A DNA stretch of 64,000 nt from Streptomyces sp. NBC_01429 (GCF_036231945.1 NZ_CP109599.1:2822501-2886500); one strand, 5' to 3'; shown: positions 44,475 through 53,568, numbered from the stretch's first letter. Numbers and translations are program-made. Notes: generated by a model not told the origin, from the sequence alone.

Positions 44475-44605
44475 CCACTACTGCGCCAAAGGACCGGAAA
44501 ACGTCACGCGCGCATCGCGCGTAGACCGTGGACAGACCAGGCATAGACGACAGTTGAACGCGGCGGAGCCGCCGTGCTCCCCCTCGCACCCGGCACCCCG
44601 CGGCG

Positions 44606-45139
44606 TCACTCCGTGCCGGACGGCCGCTCCGCAGCCGCCGGGAAGCCGGGGATCCCCAGTCCGTCGAGGAGCCGGGAGAACAGCTCCTCGGCGCCCGACT
44701 CCGGCCGCGGCGCGTGCAGCACGTCGAGCAGCGGCTTCGGATCGACCGTGCCGCCCGCCTCGACGGCCCACTCGACGGCCCGCCGCGCCGCGTCCTCCAC
44801 CGGGAGGAACAGTTCTTCCAGGACCATGCCGCTCACGGCGAGGTGCCGGGCCATCGGCTCGCGCCCCAGACAGGCGTACCAGGAGCCGCCGCGCGGCGCC
44901 GCGCCCTCCACCGCCACGCACTCGCCGCCCATGACGAACCCGGAGAGGACCGGCGATCCCACGGCGCGGGCCAGCGCGCCCATGTCACCGATGTCGGGTT
45001 CGCCGGGGTGCCGCCACACCTGCCAGCCGCCCGGCCGCTGCTCGTGGAAGGTCAGCCGGTCGCGCAGTGCGGCGAGCGCCGGCAGTTCCGCGAGCGGCTG
45101 CTCGCTGCGGCCGACGACGAGATAGCCCCAGAAGCCCAT
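44606..45139 (-). CDS. Hypothetical protein
   Basis: A 177-residue soluble protein, unknown family. Its opening MGFWGYLVVGRSEQPLAELP, the Trp-rich GGWQVWRHPGEPD, and SGFVMGGECVAVEGAAPRGG followed by SWYACLGREPM form an alpha/beta pattern seen in streptomycete proteins of no known role. ATG 45139 is preferred because GGGGGAG precedes it by 8 nt; the open frame begins 7 codons earlier at 45160. It lies 224 bp downstream of the hexosaminidase gene, past a strong terminator, so it has its own promoter. Confidence 0.72.
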   Translation of the reverse strand: MGFWGYLVVGRSEQPLAELPALAALRDRLTFHEQRPGGWQVWRHPGEPDIGDMGALARAVGSPVLSGFVMGGECVAVEGAAPRGGSWYACLGREPMARHLAVSGMVLEELFLPVEDAARRAVEWAVEAGGTVDPKPLLDVLHAPRPESGAEELFSRLLDGLGIPGFPAAAERPSGTE

Positions 45140-45281
45140 GCCGGCCACTCCCCCGTTCACCCGATTTCACCCCGCCCCCCGTAACCCCGTGTCACGTGGG
45201 GCTCCACCCTCACCCGGGACAGGATCGGCCGAACGAGGCCGCACGGACCCGCCACAAGGCCATCACGCTTCACCCCCAAGG

Positions 45282-45316
45282 GGAGGCACCGCGTCCCCTT
45301 GGGCCGCGGTGCCTCC
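45282..45316 (-). terminator. Terminator after the hexosaminidase gene
   Basis: GGAGGCACCGCG (45282-45293) and CGCGGTGCCTCC (45305-45316) make a perfect 12-bp stem with an 11-nt loop, about 48 bp past the hexosaminidase stop on the minus strand. Confidence 0.75.
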
Positions 45317-45363
45317 GTACAGCGCGTACAGCGATGCCTCCGTACGCGCTCCTCAGCCGGTCA

Positions 45364-46983
45364 TCAGCCAGTCCCGGCCGTCTTCGCGTCGAGCGCCTTG
45401 AACTCGTTCCAGCTCAGCTTCGGCTTCGCCGGGTTCCAGGTCTTCTCCGCCGTCGCCGCCAGCGGCAGCCTGATCCCGGCCGCCACCTGGTCCTGGGTCT
45501 GCGCGTTCGGGAAGTCGCCCCAGATGGCGAACATGCCGCCCTGGATCTGCCGCTGGTGCGTCGTGGGCACCGGCTTCGTGCCGCGCACCACCAGCGGGGT
45601 CCACTGCTCGTAGATCCGCTGACCGGTCGGGTAGACGAAGGTGTTGGGCTGCCCGAGCACGTAGTAGAGGTACTCGTCGTTGAAGTTCAGCACCTTGCGG
45701 CCCTCGTCGAGATACTCCTCGGGCGGTCGCGCGCCCAGCTCCTTGCCGGTCCAGTACTGCACCTCGAAGGCCGGGTCGGCCTTGACGACACCGCCCCTGA
45801 ACAGCCCGTCGTTCCAGACCTTGAACTTCTTGTCGAACGACTTCAGCGCGGCCGCCCGGTCGTTCGTCCAGCCGGTCGTGAGGTCCTGGACCCGCGCGCC
45901 GGAGCCGTACTTGCTCACCGCGGCCCGCGCGAGCTGCGGGTACGACGCCTGCGGATCGCGTACGACCAGCGCCTGGTACTCGTCCGCGCCGAGGTTCCAG
46001 TACGGGCCGGGGAAGAGCGCCGCGAACTCGCGGTCCAGCTCGTCCACGAGCTTCGCGGAGGCGGGCTTCGAGATGTCGATCGCGCCCTGGGTGGCCACGC
46101 CGCTCGCATTGCGCAGCTGGAGGTCGGGGTGGGCCTTGAGCACGGCGCCGAGGTGTCCGGGCGAGTCGATCTCCGGGACGACGGTGATGTGCAGCTGGTC
46201 GGCGAGCGCCAGGATCCCGCGGACGTCGGCCTTGGACAGATGCTGCGCGGAGACGATCTCGGGATGGCTGGTGGACTCGATGCGGAAGCCCTGGTCGTCG
46301 GAGAAGTGCAGCCCCAGCATGTTCATCTTGAGGTCGGCCATCTCGCGCATCCGGGCCTCGATCCAGGCCGGGGTGTAGTACTTGCGCGCGATGTCCAGGT
46401 TGAGCCCGCGCTGCTGGCGGGCCGGGCTGTCCCGTACGACGCCCTCCGGCATCGTGCCGTCGGCCCGTACGGACTGCTTGAGCGTGCGCGTCCCGTAGAA
46501 GACGCCGGCCTGGTCGGGGCCGGTGATCCGGACCCGGCCGTCGCTCGCGGTCAGGGTGTACGACTCGGCGGTGCCCGAACCGCTCTTGAGGGCCAGCTCG
46601 ACATCGCCCGCGCGGGCGGCGGCGGTGCCCCGGTAGGCGATCTTCAGCTCCCGCGAGAGCAGCTTCCCCTCGTCCGCGAGGTCCTCGCTGCCCCGGGCGA
46701 TGACGACCCCGCTGTTCGCGCCGGGCTTCCAGCCGGGCCCCCGCGCGGGCTCGTGGGTGCGTACGGAGGGTATGGAGCGCGGCGTGGTGGAGAGCGGATA
46801 CGTCCGGCTGGGTGACGGGGTGGGCGAGGCGCTCGCCGCCGAGGCCGCGCCCGTGGTCCTCCCCCGCGCGCCGTCCGAGGATCCGTCGTTGTCGCCCCCC
46901 GAGCCGCAGCCCGCGGCCGTCGTGGCGGTGGCCAGCGCGACGACCGCGCCGGCTATCCGGGCCCCCGGAGATGACCTCTTCAC
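45364..46983 (-). CDS. GH20 beta-N-acetylhexosaminidase lipoprotein
   Basis: A 539-residue extracellular enzyme releasing terminal GlcNAc or GalNAc, useful for chitin or wall turnover. The signal peptide has lipobox TAAGC, so the enzyme is membrane-anchored. A GH20b domain (about 75-160, ELKIAYRGTAAARAGDVELA) precedes the catalytic barrel (about 165-520: RGLNLDIARKYYTPAWIEAR, LGLHFSDDQGFRIES, VVPEIDSPGHLGAVL). The catalytic Asp-Glu pair is in NLGADEYQAL. GTG 46983 follows GGAGG at 5 nt. I did not see a DasR-type palindrome in the 150 bp upstream, though many chitin genes carry one. Confidence 0.92.
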   Translation of the reverse strand: MKRSSPGARIAGAVVALATATTAAGCGSGGDNDGSSDGARGRTTGAASAASASPTPSPSRTYPLSTTPRSIPSVRTHEPARGPGWKPGANSGVVIARGSEDLADEGKLLSRELKIAYRGTAAARAGDVELALKSGSGTAESYTLTASDGRVRITGPDQAGVFYGTRTLKQSVRADGTMPEGVVRDSPARQQRGLNLDIARKYYTPAWIEARMREMADLKMNMLGLHFSDDQGFRIESTSHPEIVSAQHLSKADVRGILALADQLHITVVPEIDSPGHLGAVLKAHPDLQLRNASGVATQGAIDISKPASAKLVDELDREFAALFPGPYWNLGADEYQALVVRDPQASYPQLARAAVSKYGSGARVQDLTTGWTNDRAAALKSFDKKFKVWNDGLFRGGVVKADPAFEVQYWTGKELGARPPEEYLDEGRKVLNFNDEYLYYVLGQPNTFVYPTGQRIYEQWTPLVVRGTKPVPTTHQRQIQGGMFAIWGDFPNAQTQDQVAAGIRLPLAATAEKTWNPAKPKLSWNEFKALDAKTAGTG

Positions 46984-47475
46984 GTAAACCTCCCATGTGC
47001 GGAAACCGCACGACATGGACGTACCGGCAGGTACGTACCGGCCTGCTCCCCGCCGCTCCACCGGTACGTCCGCCGCCGGCCCGTCCGCCGGTACGTACAT
47101 AACGTACGGCGAAAGCGTGACGCGACTACGGTGAAGGTCCCACGCCGACGGCCGTCCCGCGCGCCGAAACTCTCCCGTCCGGGTGAAGAACGGCGGAAGA
47201 ACAGGCATTGCCTTCCGACCGTCGATAGCCTTTACGGCACATCCGCACCAGGCGCTCAACCGGGTGCTCAGCCAGGCACTCAACCGCCCCGCGGCGGGAG
47301 CCCGCCGGCCGAGCCCTCCAGCCACCCGGGCTCTTTCTCACCACACCTTTTTTCTCACCCGTACGGGCTCTCCACGCAACCTTCACGCCCGTACGCACGT
47401 CTGCCCATACGCCCGCCCCCGTCCCCACCCCGTCCCTCCCTCTACCTCTGCCACCCCGCGTTCGAGGAGCCACCA
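46984..47475. other. Divergent region between hexosaminidase and OHCU-decarboxylase genes
   Basis: About 490 bp. Between 47027 and 47102 GGTACGT-type words recur several times (GGTACGTACCGG, CCGGTACGTCC, CCGGTACGTACATAACG), possibly regulator sites. The remainder is open in the downstream gene's frame from a GTG at 47131 but reads as Pro/Arg/Ser-rich sequence with no protein pattern, so I treat it as leader DNA. Confidence 0.5.
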
Positions 47476-48039
47476 CTGTCCCGCGCACCCACCGCCGGCC
47501 CGCCGCACGGCCTCCAGCGCTTCAACGCCGCCCCGCCGGCCGTCGTCGAGACCGCGCTGCTCGGCTGCCTCGGCAGCGGCCGCTGGGCCCGGCGGATCGC
47601 CGCGCACCGCCCGTACCCCGATCTGGACTCGCTGCTCGCGGCGTCCGACGAGGCGGGCTACGACCTCTCGTTCAGCGATCTCGCGGAGGCCCTCGCCGCC
47701 GAGACGCCCTCCGCGCCGCCGCCCGGCGCGCCGCCCGCAGCCACCACCGCGCTGCGCGCCGCGCACGCCGCGTACGAGAGCCGCTTCGGCCACGCCTTCG
47801 TGATCGGCCTGGACGGCCGGCGGCCCGAGGAGTCCCTCGGTCACGTCCTGGCCGCCATCAGGACCCGGCTCGGTCACGATCCCGACCACGAGCGGTCGGT
47901 CTCCGCCGACGAGCTGCGCCGACTCGCCCGGAGCCGGCTCACCCGGCTGACCGAGGACCCGCCCCGGCTGGTGGGACGGCAGCCCGGCCCGGGAGCGGGG
48001 TTCCCGGGGTGTCCGGATAGCCCGTCCGTGGCCGTTTGA
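47476..48039 (+). CDS. OHCU decarboxylase-like protein (UraD family)
   Basis: About 187 residues, the length of 2-oxo-4-hydroxy-4-carboxy-5-ureidoimidazoline decarboxylase, third step of uric acid to allantoin. Family patterns are HGLQRFNAAPPAVVETALL, SGRWARRIAAHRPYPDLDSL with the conserved His, AYESRFGHAFVIGLDGR and VLAAIRTRLGHD. No uricase or transthyretin-like gene is adjacent, so the role is inferred from family. The homologous region begins right after GAGGAG (47464-47469) and an in-frame CTG at 47476; no ATG, GTG or TTG lies in frame nearby. A CTG start is therefore proposed, the alternative being a far upstream GTG at 47131. Confidence 0.82.
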   Translation: MSRAPTAGPPHGLQRFNAAPPAVVETALLGCLGSGRWARRIAAHRPYPDLDSLLAASDEAGYDLSFSDLAEALAAETPSAPPPGAPPAATTALRAAHAAYESRFGHAFVIGLDGRRPEESLGHVLAAIRTRLGHDPDHERSVSADELRRLARSRLTRLTEDPPRLVGRQPGPGAGFPGCPDSPSVAV

Positions 48040-48207
48040 TTGCCTGTTTGATCACACCTGGGTACCCCGCGCGAACGAACCGACAACTCGTCGCTACGAT
48101 GGCCGGGGCCGGTGGACCGTACCCGGCCGGGCGCGACCGACACCACTGTGCTTGATTGAGTAGAAGATGGCGGCCGGCCCCGATCCCCGCTCCCGGAGGG
48201 TTTTTCC

Positions 48208-48588
48208 GTGCCGGCTGGAACGCTGTACCGCGGCCGGGAAGGAATGTGGTCGTGGGTGGCTCATCGAGTCACCGGCGTGCTCATCTTTTTCTTCCTGTTC
48301 GTACACGTGCTCGACACCGCTCTCGTCCGTGTCTCACCCGAGGCGTACGACGATGTCGTGGCGACCTACAAGACACCGGTCGTCGCGCTGCTCGAGTACG
48401 GCCTCGTGGCCGCCATCCTCTTCCACGCGCTCAACGGCCTCCGGGTCATCGCCGTGGACTTCTGGTCCAAGGGCCCCCGCTACCAGAAGCAGATGCTCTG
48501 GTCCGCCGTGGGCATCTGGATCATCCTGATGGTGGGCGCCCTCTACCCCGTGCTCGGCCACGCCGTACGCGAAGTCTTCGGGAGCTGA
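48208..48588 (+). CDS. sdhC: Succinate dehydrogenase cytochrome b556 subunit
   Basis: A 126-residue membrane anchor with three helices (GVLIFFFLFVHVLDTALV, LLEYGLVAAILFHALNGLRV, MLWSAVGIWIILMVGALYPV). The N-terminal RGREGMWSWVAHRVTGV and the heme-ligand-like His in LFHALNGLR are typical. It binds heme and quinone with SdhD and begins the sdhCDAB operon. GTG 48208 follows GGAGGG. Upstream, 48040-48207 carries a TACGAT box near 48098 as a possible -10, and two GTTTGAT words (48034, 48046) of unknown meaning. Confidence 0.95.
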   Translation: MPAGTLYRGREGMWSWVAHRVTGVLIFFFLFVHVLDTALVRVSPEAYDDVVATYKTPVVALLEYGLVAAILFHALNGLRVIAVDFWSKGPRYQKQMLWSAVGIWIILMVGALYPVLGHAVREVFGS

Positions 48589-48596
48589 GAGACCGC

Positions 48597-49076
48597 ATGT
48601 CCACTGACACCACGTCTTCCGCGATCAGTCCCGTCGAGGGCGAGAGCCTGTACGACGCCGACTTCCCGGCTCCGGTCATCGAGCCGCCGCGCAAGCGCAC
48701 CGCCAAGACCCCGAAGACGACCAGGGGCAACTTCGAGATGGCCGCGTGGCTCTTCATGCGGCTGTCCGGAATCGTGCTGGTCGTCCTGGTCCTGGGCCAC
48801 CTGCTGATCCAGCTCGTGCTCGACGGCGGCGTGTCCAAGATCGGCTTCGCCTTCGTGGCCGGCCGCTGGGCGTCCCCGTTCTGGCAGGTCTGGGACCTCG
48901 CGATGCTGTGGCTGGCGATGCTGCACGGCGGCAATGGCCTGCGCACGATCATCAACGACTACGCGGAGCGCACCAACACGCGCCTGTGGCTCAAGGGCCT
49001 GCTGTACACCGCCACGGTGTTCACCATCCTTCTCGGCTCGCTGGTGATCTTCACCTTCGACCCGAACATCCGCTAA
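48597..49076 (+). CDS. sdhD: Succinate dehydrogenase membrane anchor subunit
   Basis: A 159-residue anchor. It has a polar N-terminal extension of about 50 residues (PPRKRTAKTPKTTRGNFEMA), then three helices (LSGIVLVVLVLGHLLIQLVL, AMLWLAMLHGGNGLRTII, LLYTATVFTILLGSLVIFTF). The conserved MRLSGIVLV and LHGGNGLR motifs help bind heme/quinone. ATG 48597 lies 8 bp after sdhC. It completes the membrane part of complex II. Confidence 0.95.
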   Translation: MSTDTTSSAISPVEGESLYDADFPAPVIEPPRKRTAKTPKTTRGNFEMAAWLFMRLSGIVLVVLVLGHLLIQLVLDGGVSKIGFAFVAGRWASPFWQVWDLAMLWLAMLHGGNGLRTIINDYAERTNTRLWLKGLLYTATVFTILLGSLVIFTFDPNIR

Positions 49077-49097
49077 AGCCGGGGCTGACGAGACTTC

Positions 49098-50852
49098 ATG
49101 AAGATCCATAAGTACGACACCGTCATCGTCGGCGCCGGTGGCGCCGGTATGCGCGCGGCCATCGAGTCGACCAAGCGCAGCCGTACCGCCGTGCTGACGA
49201 AGCTGTACCCCACCCGCTCACACACGGGCGCCGCGCAGGGCGGCATGGCCGCCGCGCTCGCCAACGTGGAGGAGGACAACTGGGAGTGGCACACCTTCGA
49301 CACGATCAAGGGCGGCGACTACCTGGTCGACCAGGACGCCGCCGAGATCCTGGCGAAGGAGGCCATCGACGCGGTCCTCGACCTGGAGAAGATGGGCCTG
49401 CCGTTCAACCGCACCCCGGACGGCACCATCGACCAGCGCCGCTTCGGCGGCCACTCGCGCAACCACGGCGAGGCGCCGGTCCGCAGGTCCTGCTACGCGG
49501 CGGACCGCACCGGCCACATGATCCTCCAGACGCTGTACCAGAACTGCGTCAAGGAGGGCGTGGAGTTCTTCAACGAGTTCTACGTCCTGGACCAGCTCCT
49601 GACCGAGGTCGACGGGGTCAAGAAGTCCGCCGGTGTGGTCGCCTACGAGCTGGCCACCGGCGAGATCCACGTCTTCCAGGCGAAGGCGGTCATCTACGCG
49701 TCCGGCGGCACCGGCAAGTTCTTCAAGGTGACCTCGAACGCGCACACGCTGACCGGTGACGGCCAGGCCGCGTGCTACCGGCGCGGGCTGCCGCTGGAGG
49801 ACATGGAGTTCTTCCAGTTCCACCCGACGGGCATCTGGCGCATGGGCATCCTGCTGACGGAGGGCGCCCGCGGTGAGGGCGGCATCCTCCGCAACAAGGA
49901 CGGCGAGCGCTTCATGGAGAAGTACGCGCCCGTCATGAAGGACCTCGCCTCCCGCGACGTCGTCTCGCGCTCCATCTACACGGAGATCCGCGAGGGCCGC
50001 GGCTGCGGTCCCGAGGGCGACCACGTCTACCTCGACCTCACGCACCTGCCGCCGGAGCAGCTGGACGCCAAGCTGCCCGACATCACCGAGTTCGCGCGGA
50101 CGTACCTGGGCATCGAGCCGTACACGGACCCGATCCCGATCCAGCCGACCGCGCACTACGCCATGGGCGGCATCCCCACCAACGTGACCGGTGAGGTCCT
50201 CTCGGACAACACCACGGTCGTCCCTGGCCTGTACGCGGCCGGCGAGGTGGCGTGCGTCTCGGTGCACGGCGCCAACCGGCTCGGCACCAACTCGCTGCTG
50301 GACATCAACGTCTTCGGGCGCAGGTCCGGCATCGCCGCCGCCGAGTACTCCGCGGCCAACGACTACGTCGAGCTGCCCGAGAACCCGGCCGAACTGGTCG
50401 AGACCCAGGTGGAGCGGCTGCGCAACTCCACGGGCAAGGAGCGGGTCGCCGAGCTGCGCCTGGAGCTCCAGGAGTGCATGGACGCCAACGTGATGGTGTT
50501 CCGTACCGAGCAGACGATCAAGACGGCCGTCGAGAAGATCGGCGAGCTGCGCGAGCGCTATCTGAACGTGTCCGTCCAGGACAAGGGCCGGCGCTTCAAC
50601 ACGGATCTGCTGGAGGCCATCGAGCTGGGCAACCTGCTCGACCTGGCCGAGGTCATGGCCGTGTCCGCGCTCGCCCGCAAGGAGTCGCGCGGCGGTCACT
50701 ACCGCGAGGACTTCCCGAACCGCGACGACGTCAACTTCATGCGCCACACCATGGCGTACCGCGAGGTGGGCGACGACGGTGCCGAGTCGATCCGGCTCGA
50801 CTACAAGCCGGTCGTCCAGACCCGCTACCAGCCGATGGAGCGTAAGTACTGA
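49098..50852 (+). CDS. sdhA: Succinate dehydrogenase flavoprotein subunit
   Basis: Catalytic 584-residue subunit oxidising succinate to fumarate in the TCA cycle. It has the dinucleotide fold VIVGAGGAGMRAAIE and the covalent FAD-attachment His in TRSHTGAAQGGMAAAL. Substrate-site motifs HPTGIWRMGILLTEGARGEG and HGANRLGTNSLLDINVFGRR are present, as is PTAHYAMGGIP with the proton-shuttling residues. The length matches actinobacterial SdhA. The gene lies 21 bp after sdhD; its stop codon overlaps the sdhB ATG by one base, indicating translational coupling. Confidence 0.98.
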   Translation: MKIHKYDTVIVGAGGAGMRAAIESTKRSRTAVLTKLYPTRSHTGAAQGGMAAALANVEEDNWEWHTFDTIKGGDYLVDQDAAEILAKEAIDAVLDLEKMGLPFNRTPDGTIDQRRFGGHSRNHGEAPVRRSCYAADRTGHMILQTLYQNCVKEGVEFFNEFYVLDQLLTEVDGVKKSAGVVAYELATGEIHVFQAKAVIYASGGTGKFFKVTSNAHTLTGDGQAACYRRGLPLEDMEFFQFHPTGIWRMGILLTEGARGEGGILRNKDGERFMEKYAPVMKDLASRDVVSRSIYTEIREGRGCGPEGDHVYLDLTHLPPEQLDAKLPDITEFARTYLGIEPYTDPIPIQPTAHYAMGGIPTNVTGEVLSDNTTVVPGLYAAGEVACVSVHGANRLGTNSLLDINVFGRRSGIAAAEYSAANDYVELPENPAELVETQVERLRNSTGKERVAELRLELQECMDANVMVFRTEQTIKTAVEKIGELRERYLNVSVQDKGRRFNTDLLEAIELGNLLDLAEVMAVSALARKESRGGHYREDFPNRDDVNFMRHTMAYREVGDDGAESIRLDYKPVVQTRYQPMERKY

Positions 50853-51640
50853 TGGCTACCCCGACCATGGACAAGCTGGAGGCGCTGGAGGCGGACTCCA
50901 CCTCCTCCCACCTCATCGCTGTCACCTTCCGGATCCGCCGGTTCAACCCGGAGGTCTCCGACGAGGTCCAGTGGCAGGACTTCCAGATCGACATCGATCC
51001 CAAGGAGCGTGTCCTCGACGCCCTCCACAAGATCAAGTGGGATCTCGACGGCACGCTCACCTTCCGGCGCTCCTGCGCGCACGGCATCTGCGGCTCGGAC
51101 GCGATGCGGATCAACGGCCGTAACCGGCTGGCGTGCAAGACGCTGATCAAGGACCTGATCGCGGTCGACAAGAACGGGACGGTCACCAAGCCCGTCACGG
51201 TCGAGCCCATCAAGGGGCTGACGGTCCTCAAGGACCTGATCGTCGACATGGACCCGTTCTTCCAGGCGTACCGCGACGTGATGCCCTTCCTGGTCACCAG
51301 CGGGAACGAGCCGACCCGTGAGCGGCTCCAGTCCGCCGAGGACCGCGAGCGCTTCGACGACACCACCAAGTGCATCCTGTGCGCCGCGTGCACGTCGTCC
51401 TGCCCGGTGTTCTGGAACGACGGCCAGTACTTCGGTCCCGCCGCGATCGTGAACGCGCACCGCTTCATCTTCGACTCGCGCGACGAGGCCGGGGAGCAGC
51501 GCCTGGAGATCCTCAACGACAAGGACGGCGTGTGGCGTTGCCGCACCACGTTCAACTGCACGGACGCCTGCCCGCGCGGTATCGAGGTCACGAAGGCCAT
51601 CCAGGAAGTCAAGCGCGCGCTGATCACGCGCCGTTTCTGA
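50852..51640 (+). CDS. sdhB: Succinate dehydrogenase iron-sulfur subunit
   Basis: A 262-residue electron-transfer subunit. The [2Fe-2S] cluster Cys residues are in RRSCAHGICGSDAM and NRLACKT. The [4Fe-4S] and [3Fe-4S] clusters are bound by CILCAACTSSCPVFW and CRTTFNCTDACPRGI. It passes electrons from SdhA FAD to quinone at SdhC/D. It is the last gene of the operon, followed 20 bp later by a near-perfect terminator. Confidence 0.98.
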   Translation: MATPTMDKLEALEADSTSSHLIAVTFRIRRFNPEVSDEVQWQDFQIDIDPKERVLDALHKIKWDLDGTLTFRRSCAHGICGSDAMRINGRNRLACKTLIKDLIAVDKNGTVTKPVTVEPIKGLTVLKDLIVDMDPFFQAYRDVMPFLVTSGNEPTRERLQSAEDRERFDDTTKCILCAACTSSCPVFWNDGQYFGPAAIVNAHRFIFDSRDEAGEQRLEILNDKDGVWRCRTTFNCTDACPRGIEVTKAIQEVKRALITRRF

Positions 51641-51660
51641 CCGTACGGCCCAGCACGGCC

Positions 51661-51696
51661 GGAGGCCCGTTTCCGTAGGTACGGAAACGGGCCTCC
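51661..51696 (+). terminator. Terminator of the sdhCDAB operon
   Basis: GGAGGCCCGTTTCCGTA (51661-51677) and TACGGAAACGGGCCTCC (51680-51696) are perfectly complementary 17-bp arms, starting 21 bp after the sdhB stop. Confidence 0.85.
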
Positions 51697-51743
51697 GCTG
51701 TGTCAGGATCGAAGTGCCGACAGCATCAGGAGAGCGGGGAGAG

Positions 51744-52373
51744 ATGAGCGAGCCGAATCCGCACGCGGACGGTGGGTACAACTGGGGGCCGCCGGGAGGG
51801 ACGGCTCCGGAGGGACCGACTCCGCACGGGCCGTCGGGGACACCGGCCGGGACGCCGACCGGCTCTCCCGAGTACGACTTCCCGACGCCGACGCTCGCCG
51901 ACGGGACGCCCGCCGGCAGTGGCACACCGGCCTACGGTTACCCGGCCGCCCCGCCCGGATACGGCTACCCGCAGCAGGGGCCCGCGTACGCGGAGCAGTT
52001 GCCCGTGCCGATGGGCGCGGGCGGCGGGACGCCGGTGCTGTCGATCGGTGACATCACGGTCGTGGGCGACCAGATCATCACTCCTTCGGGGACGATCCCG
52101 CTGCGCGGCGCGGTGTGGAACGCCACGGACATGTCCCGCACGGAGGAGCGCATCCCGCCGGTCGCCATCGTGCTGGCGATCGTCTTCGCGCTGCTGTGCC
52201 TGGTCGGTCTGCTCTTCCTCCTGATGAAGGAGAAGAAGACGACCGGCTTCATCCAGATCACGGTCACGGGCGGCGGCAGGCACCACGCGACGATGGTCCC
52301 GGCCAACCATCCGAACGCCTTCCAGATGGTCATGGGCCAGGTCAACTACGGGCGTTCGCTCAGCAGCATGTGA
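51744..52373 (+). CDS. Hypothetical single-pass membrane protein with Pro/Gly-rich N-terminus
   Basis: A 209-residue protein. The first 95 residues are low-complexity Gly/Pro/Thr/Tyr (PAYGYPAAPPGYGYPQQGPA). A short beta-like stretch (VLSIGDITVVGDQIITPSGT) precedes one membrane helix (about 140-162, PVAIVLAIVFALLCLVGLLF). A C-terminal domain (TTGFIQITVTGGGRHHATMV, GQVNYGRSLSS) follows. It resembles streptomycete proteins of unknown role. ATG 51744 follows GGGGAGAG closely. No operon partner is evident. Confidence 0.78.
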   Translation: MSEPNPHADGGYNWGPPGGTAPEGPTPHGPSGTPAGTPTGSPEYDFPTPTLADGTPAGSGTPAYGYPAAPPGYGYPQQGPAYAEQLPVPMGAGGGTPVLSIGDITVVGDQIITPSGTIPLRGAVWNATDMSRTEERIPPVAIVLAIVFALLCLVGLLFLLMKEKKTTGFIQITVTGGGRHHATMVPANHPNAFQMVMGQVNYGRSLSSM

Positions 52374-52517
52374 GGACGCGCGGGGCCGTCCGCGGTGTCG
52401 GGCCGGGCCGGTAGGGGGAGTTAGGGGTGCTGGGCGCGGGTCACGTCGCCCTAGCCTGATCTCCGGCCTCACCCCTGCCCCCGCGGCCGGTCCGATCGAC
52501 GAACAGGGAGCCCCAGC

Positions 52518-53369
52518 GTGGCGACGGTACTCATCACCGGGTGCAGCAGCGGTATCGGCCTGGAGACGGCCCTGGCCTTCGCGAGGCGGGGCGATGTCAC
52601 GTACGCCTCGATGCGGAACCCGGCGAAGGCGGCGCGGCTGCGCGAGCGCGCCGACGCCGAGGGGCTCGCACTCGACGTGGTGGCCCTGGACGTCACCGAC
52701 GACGCCTCGGTGACGGAGGCGGTGCGCGTGGTGGAGAGCCGGCACGGGGCCGTCGACGTCCTGGTCAACAACGCCGGGGTCAACCATGTCGGCGCGGTGG
52801 AGGCCACGCCGCTGGACGAGGCGCGGGCCGTGCTGGAGACCAACTTCTGGGGACCGCTGCGCACTCTGCGGGCCGTCCTGCCGGCGATGCGGGAGCGCGG
52901 CTCCGGAGTCGTCGTCAACGTCAGCTCCCTGGCGGGCCGCACCTGGTCGGTGCCGTACGGCGGCTTCTACGCGGCGGGCAAGTCCGGGCTGGGGGCGATC
53001 AGCGAGGCGCTCGCGGGTGAGGTCGCGCGGTTCGGCGTGCGGGTCGTCTGCCTCGAACCGGGCAGCTTCGCCACGGACGTGCACACCAACGCGTTCGCGC
53101 GCGAGGTCGCGGCGGACAATCCGTACGGCGCTGACGAGACCTGGCTGCGCCTGTTCATGGAGCGCACCGCCGAGTCGGCAGCCGACGCGAGCCTGGTGGC
53201 CGACGCGGTCATCGCCGCCGCCACCGACCCCGCCACCCCGCTGCACGCGCCGGTCGGCGAGGAGGCCGCGATGGCCATCGACATGGTCGGCAAGGTCGGC
53301 TTCGACGACTGGCTGCCGCACTTCGTCCACCACGCCGAGGCGGTGGCGGGCCCGCGCCCGGCCGTCTAG
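52518..53369 (+). CDS. Short-chain dehydrogenase/reductase
   Basis: A 283-residue NAD(P)-dependent oxidoreductase of the classical SDR family. The cofactor motif TGCSSGIGLE is at residues 7-16, NNAG is in LVNNAGVNHVG, the catalytic Ser is in VVNVSSLAG, and the YxxxK motif is YAAGK (about 154-158). A C-terminal segment (LVADAVIAAATDPATPLHAP) is that of the 280-residue subgroup often annotated as retinol- or steroid-type. Substrate is unknown. GTG 52518 begins the Rossmann strand. The stop codon TAG lies inside the CTAG that borders the MITE-like element, so the element's insertion may have set the C-terminus. Confidence 0.92.
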   Translation: MATVLITGCSSGIGLETALAFARRGDVTYASMRNPAKAARLRERADAEGLALDVVALDVTDDASVTEAVRVVESRHGAVDVLVNNAGVNHVGAVEATPLDEARAVLETNFWGPLRTLRAVLPAMRERGSGVVVNVSSLAGRTWSVPYGGFYAAGKSGLGAISEALAGEVARFGVRVVCLEPGSFATDVHTNAFAREVAADNPYGADETWLRLFMERTAESAADASLVADAVIAAATDPATPLHAPVGEEAAMAIDMVGKVGFDDWLPHFVHHAEAVAGPRPAV

Positions 53370-53568
53370 GGTCTTTCGTTTGGATCAGGCCGGATGAGGG
53401 AGCGGGGTCTGGTGCCGTGGATCGCAAGGCGGAGGAGGGAGCCCACGCGGAGCGGATGGGGTCTCCCCTGGTCGAGCGAAGCCGAGACCTTGGGGATGAC
53501 TGACGACAACCGGCGAGGCGCGGTGCCAGGGCTCGCGAGCCCGGCATGATCCAAACGAGAGGCCCTAG
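53366..53568. mobile_element. MITE-like element with CTAG target duplication
   Basis: About 200 bp with imperfect 18-bp terminal inverted repeats: left GGTCTTTCGTTTGGATCA (53370-53387), right, on the other strand, GGCCTCTCGTTTGGATCA (53564-53547), two mismatches. Both ends are flanked by CTAG (53366-53369 and 53565-53568), with a C shared on the right. No transposase is encoded. The termini are those I associate with IS5-type elements of Streptomyces, so it is probably a non-autonomous relative. It touches the SDR stop codon. Ends were judged by eye. Confidence 0.65.

Noticed and set aside
46984..47130. DasR-type operator expected upstream of the GH20 gene
   Set aside because: No palindrome resembling the GlcNAc-regulator site was seen; the GGTACGT words differ from it.
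47131..47475. N-terminal extension of the OHCU decarboxylase-like protein
   Set aside because: The 115 extra codons are Pro/Arg/Ser-rich without pattern, and the family does not carry such an extension.
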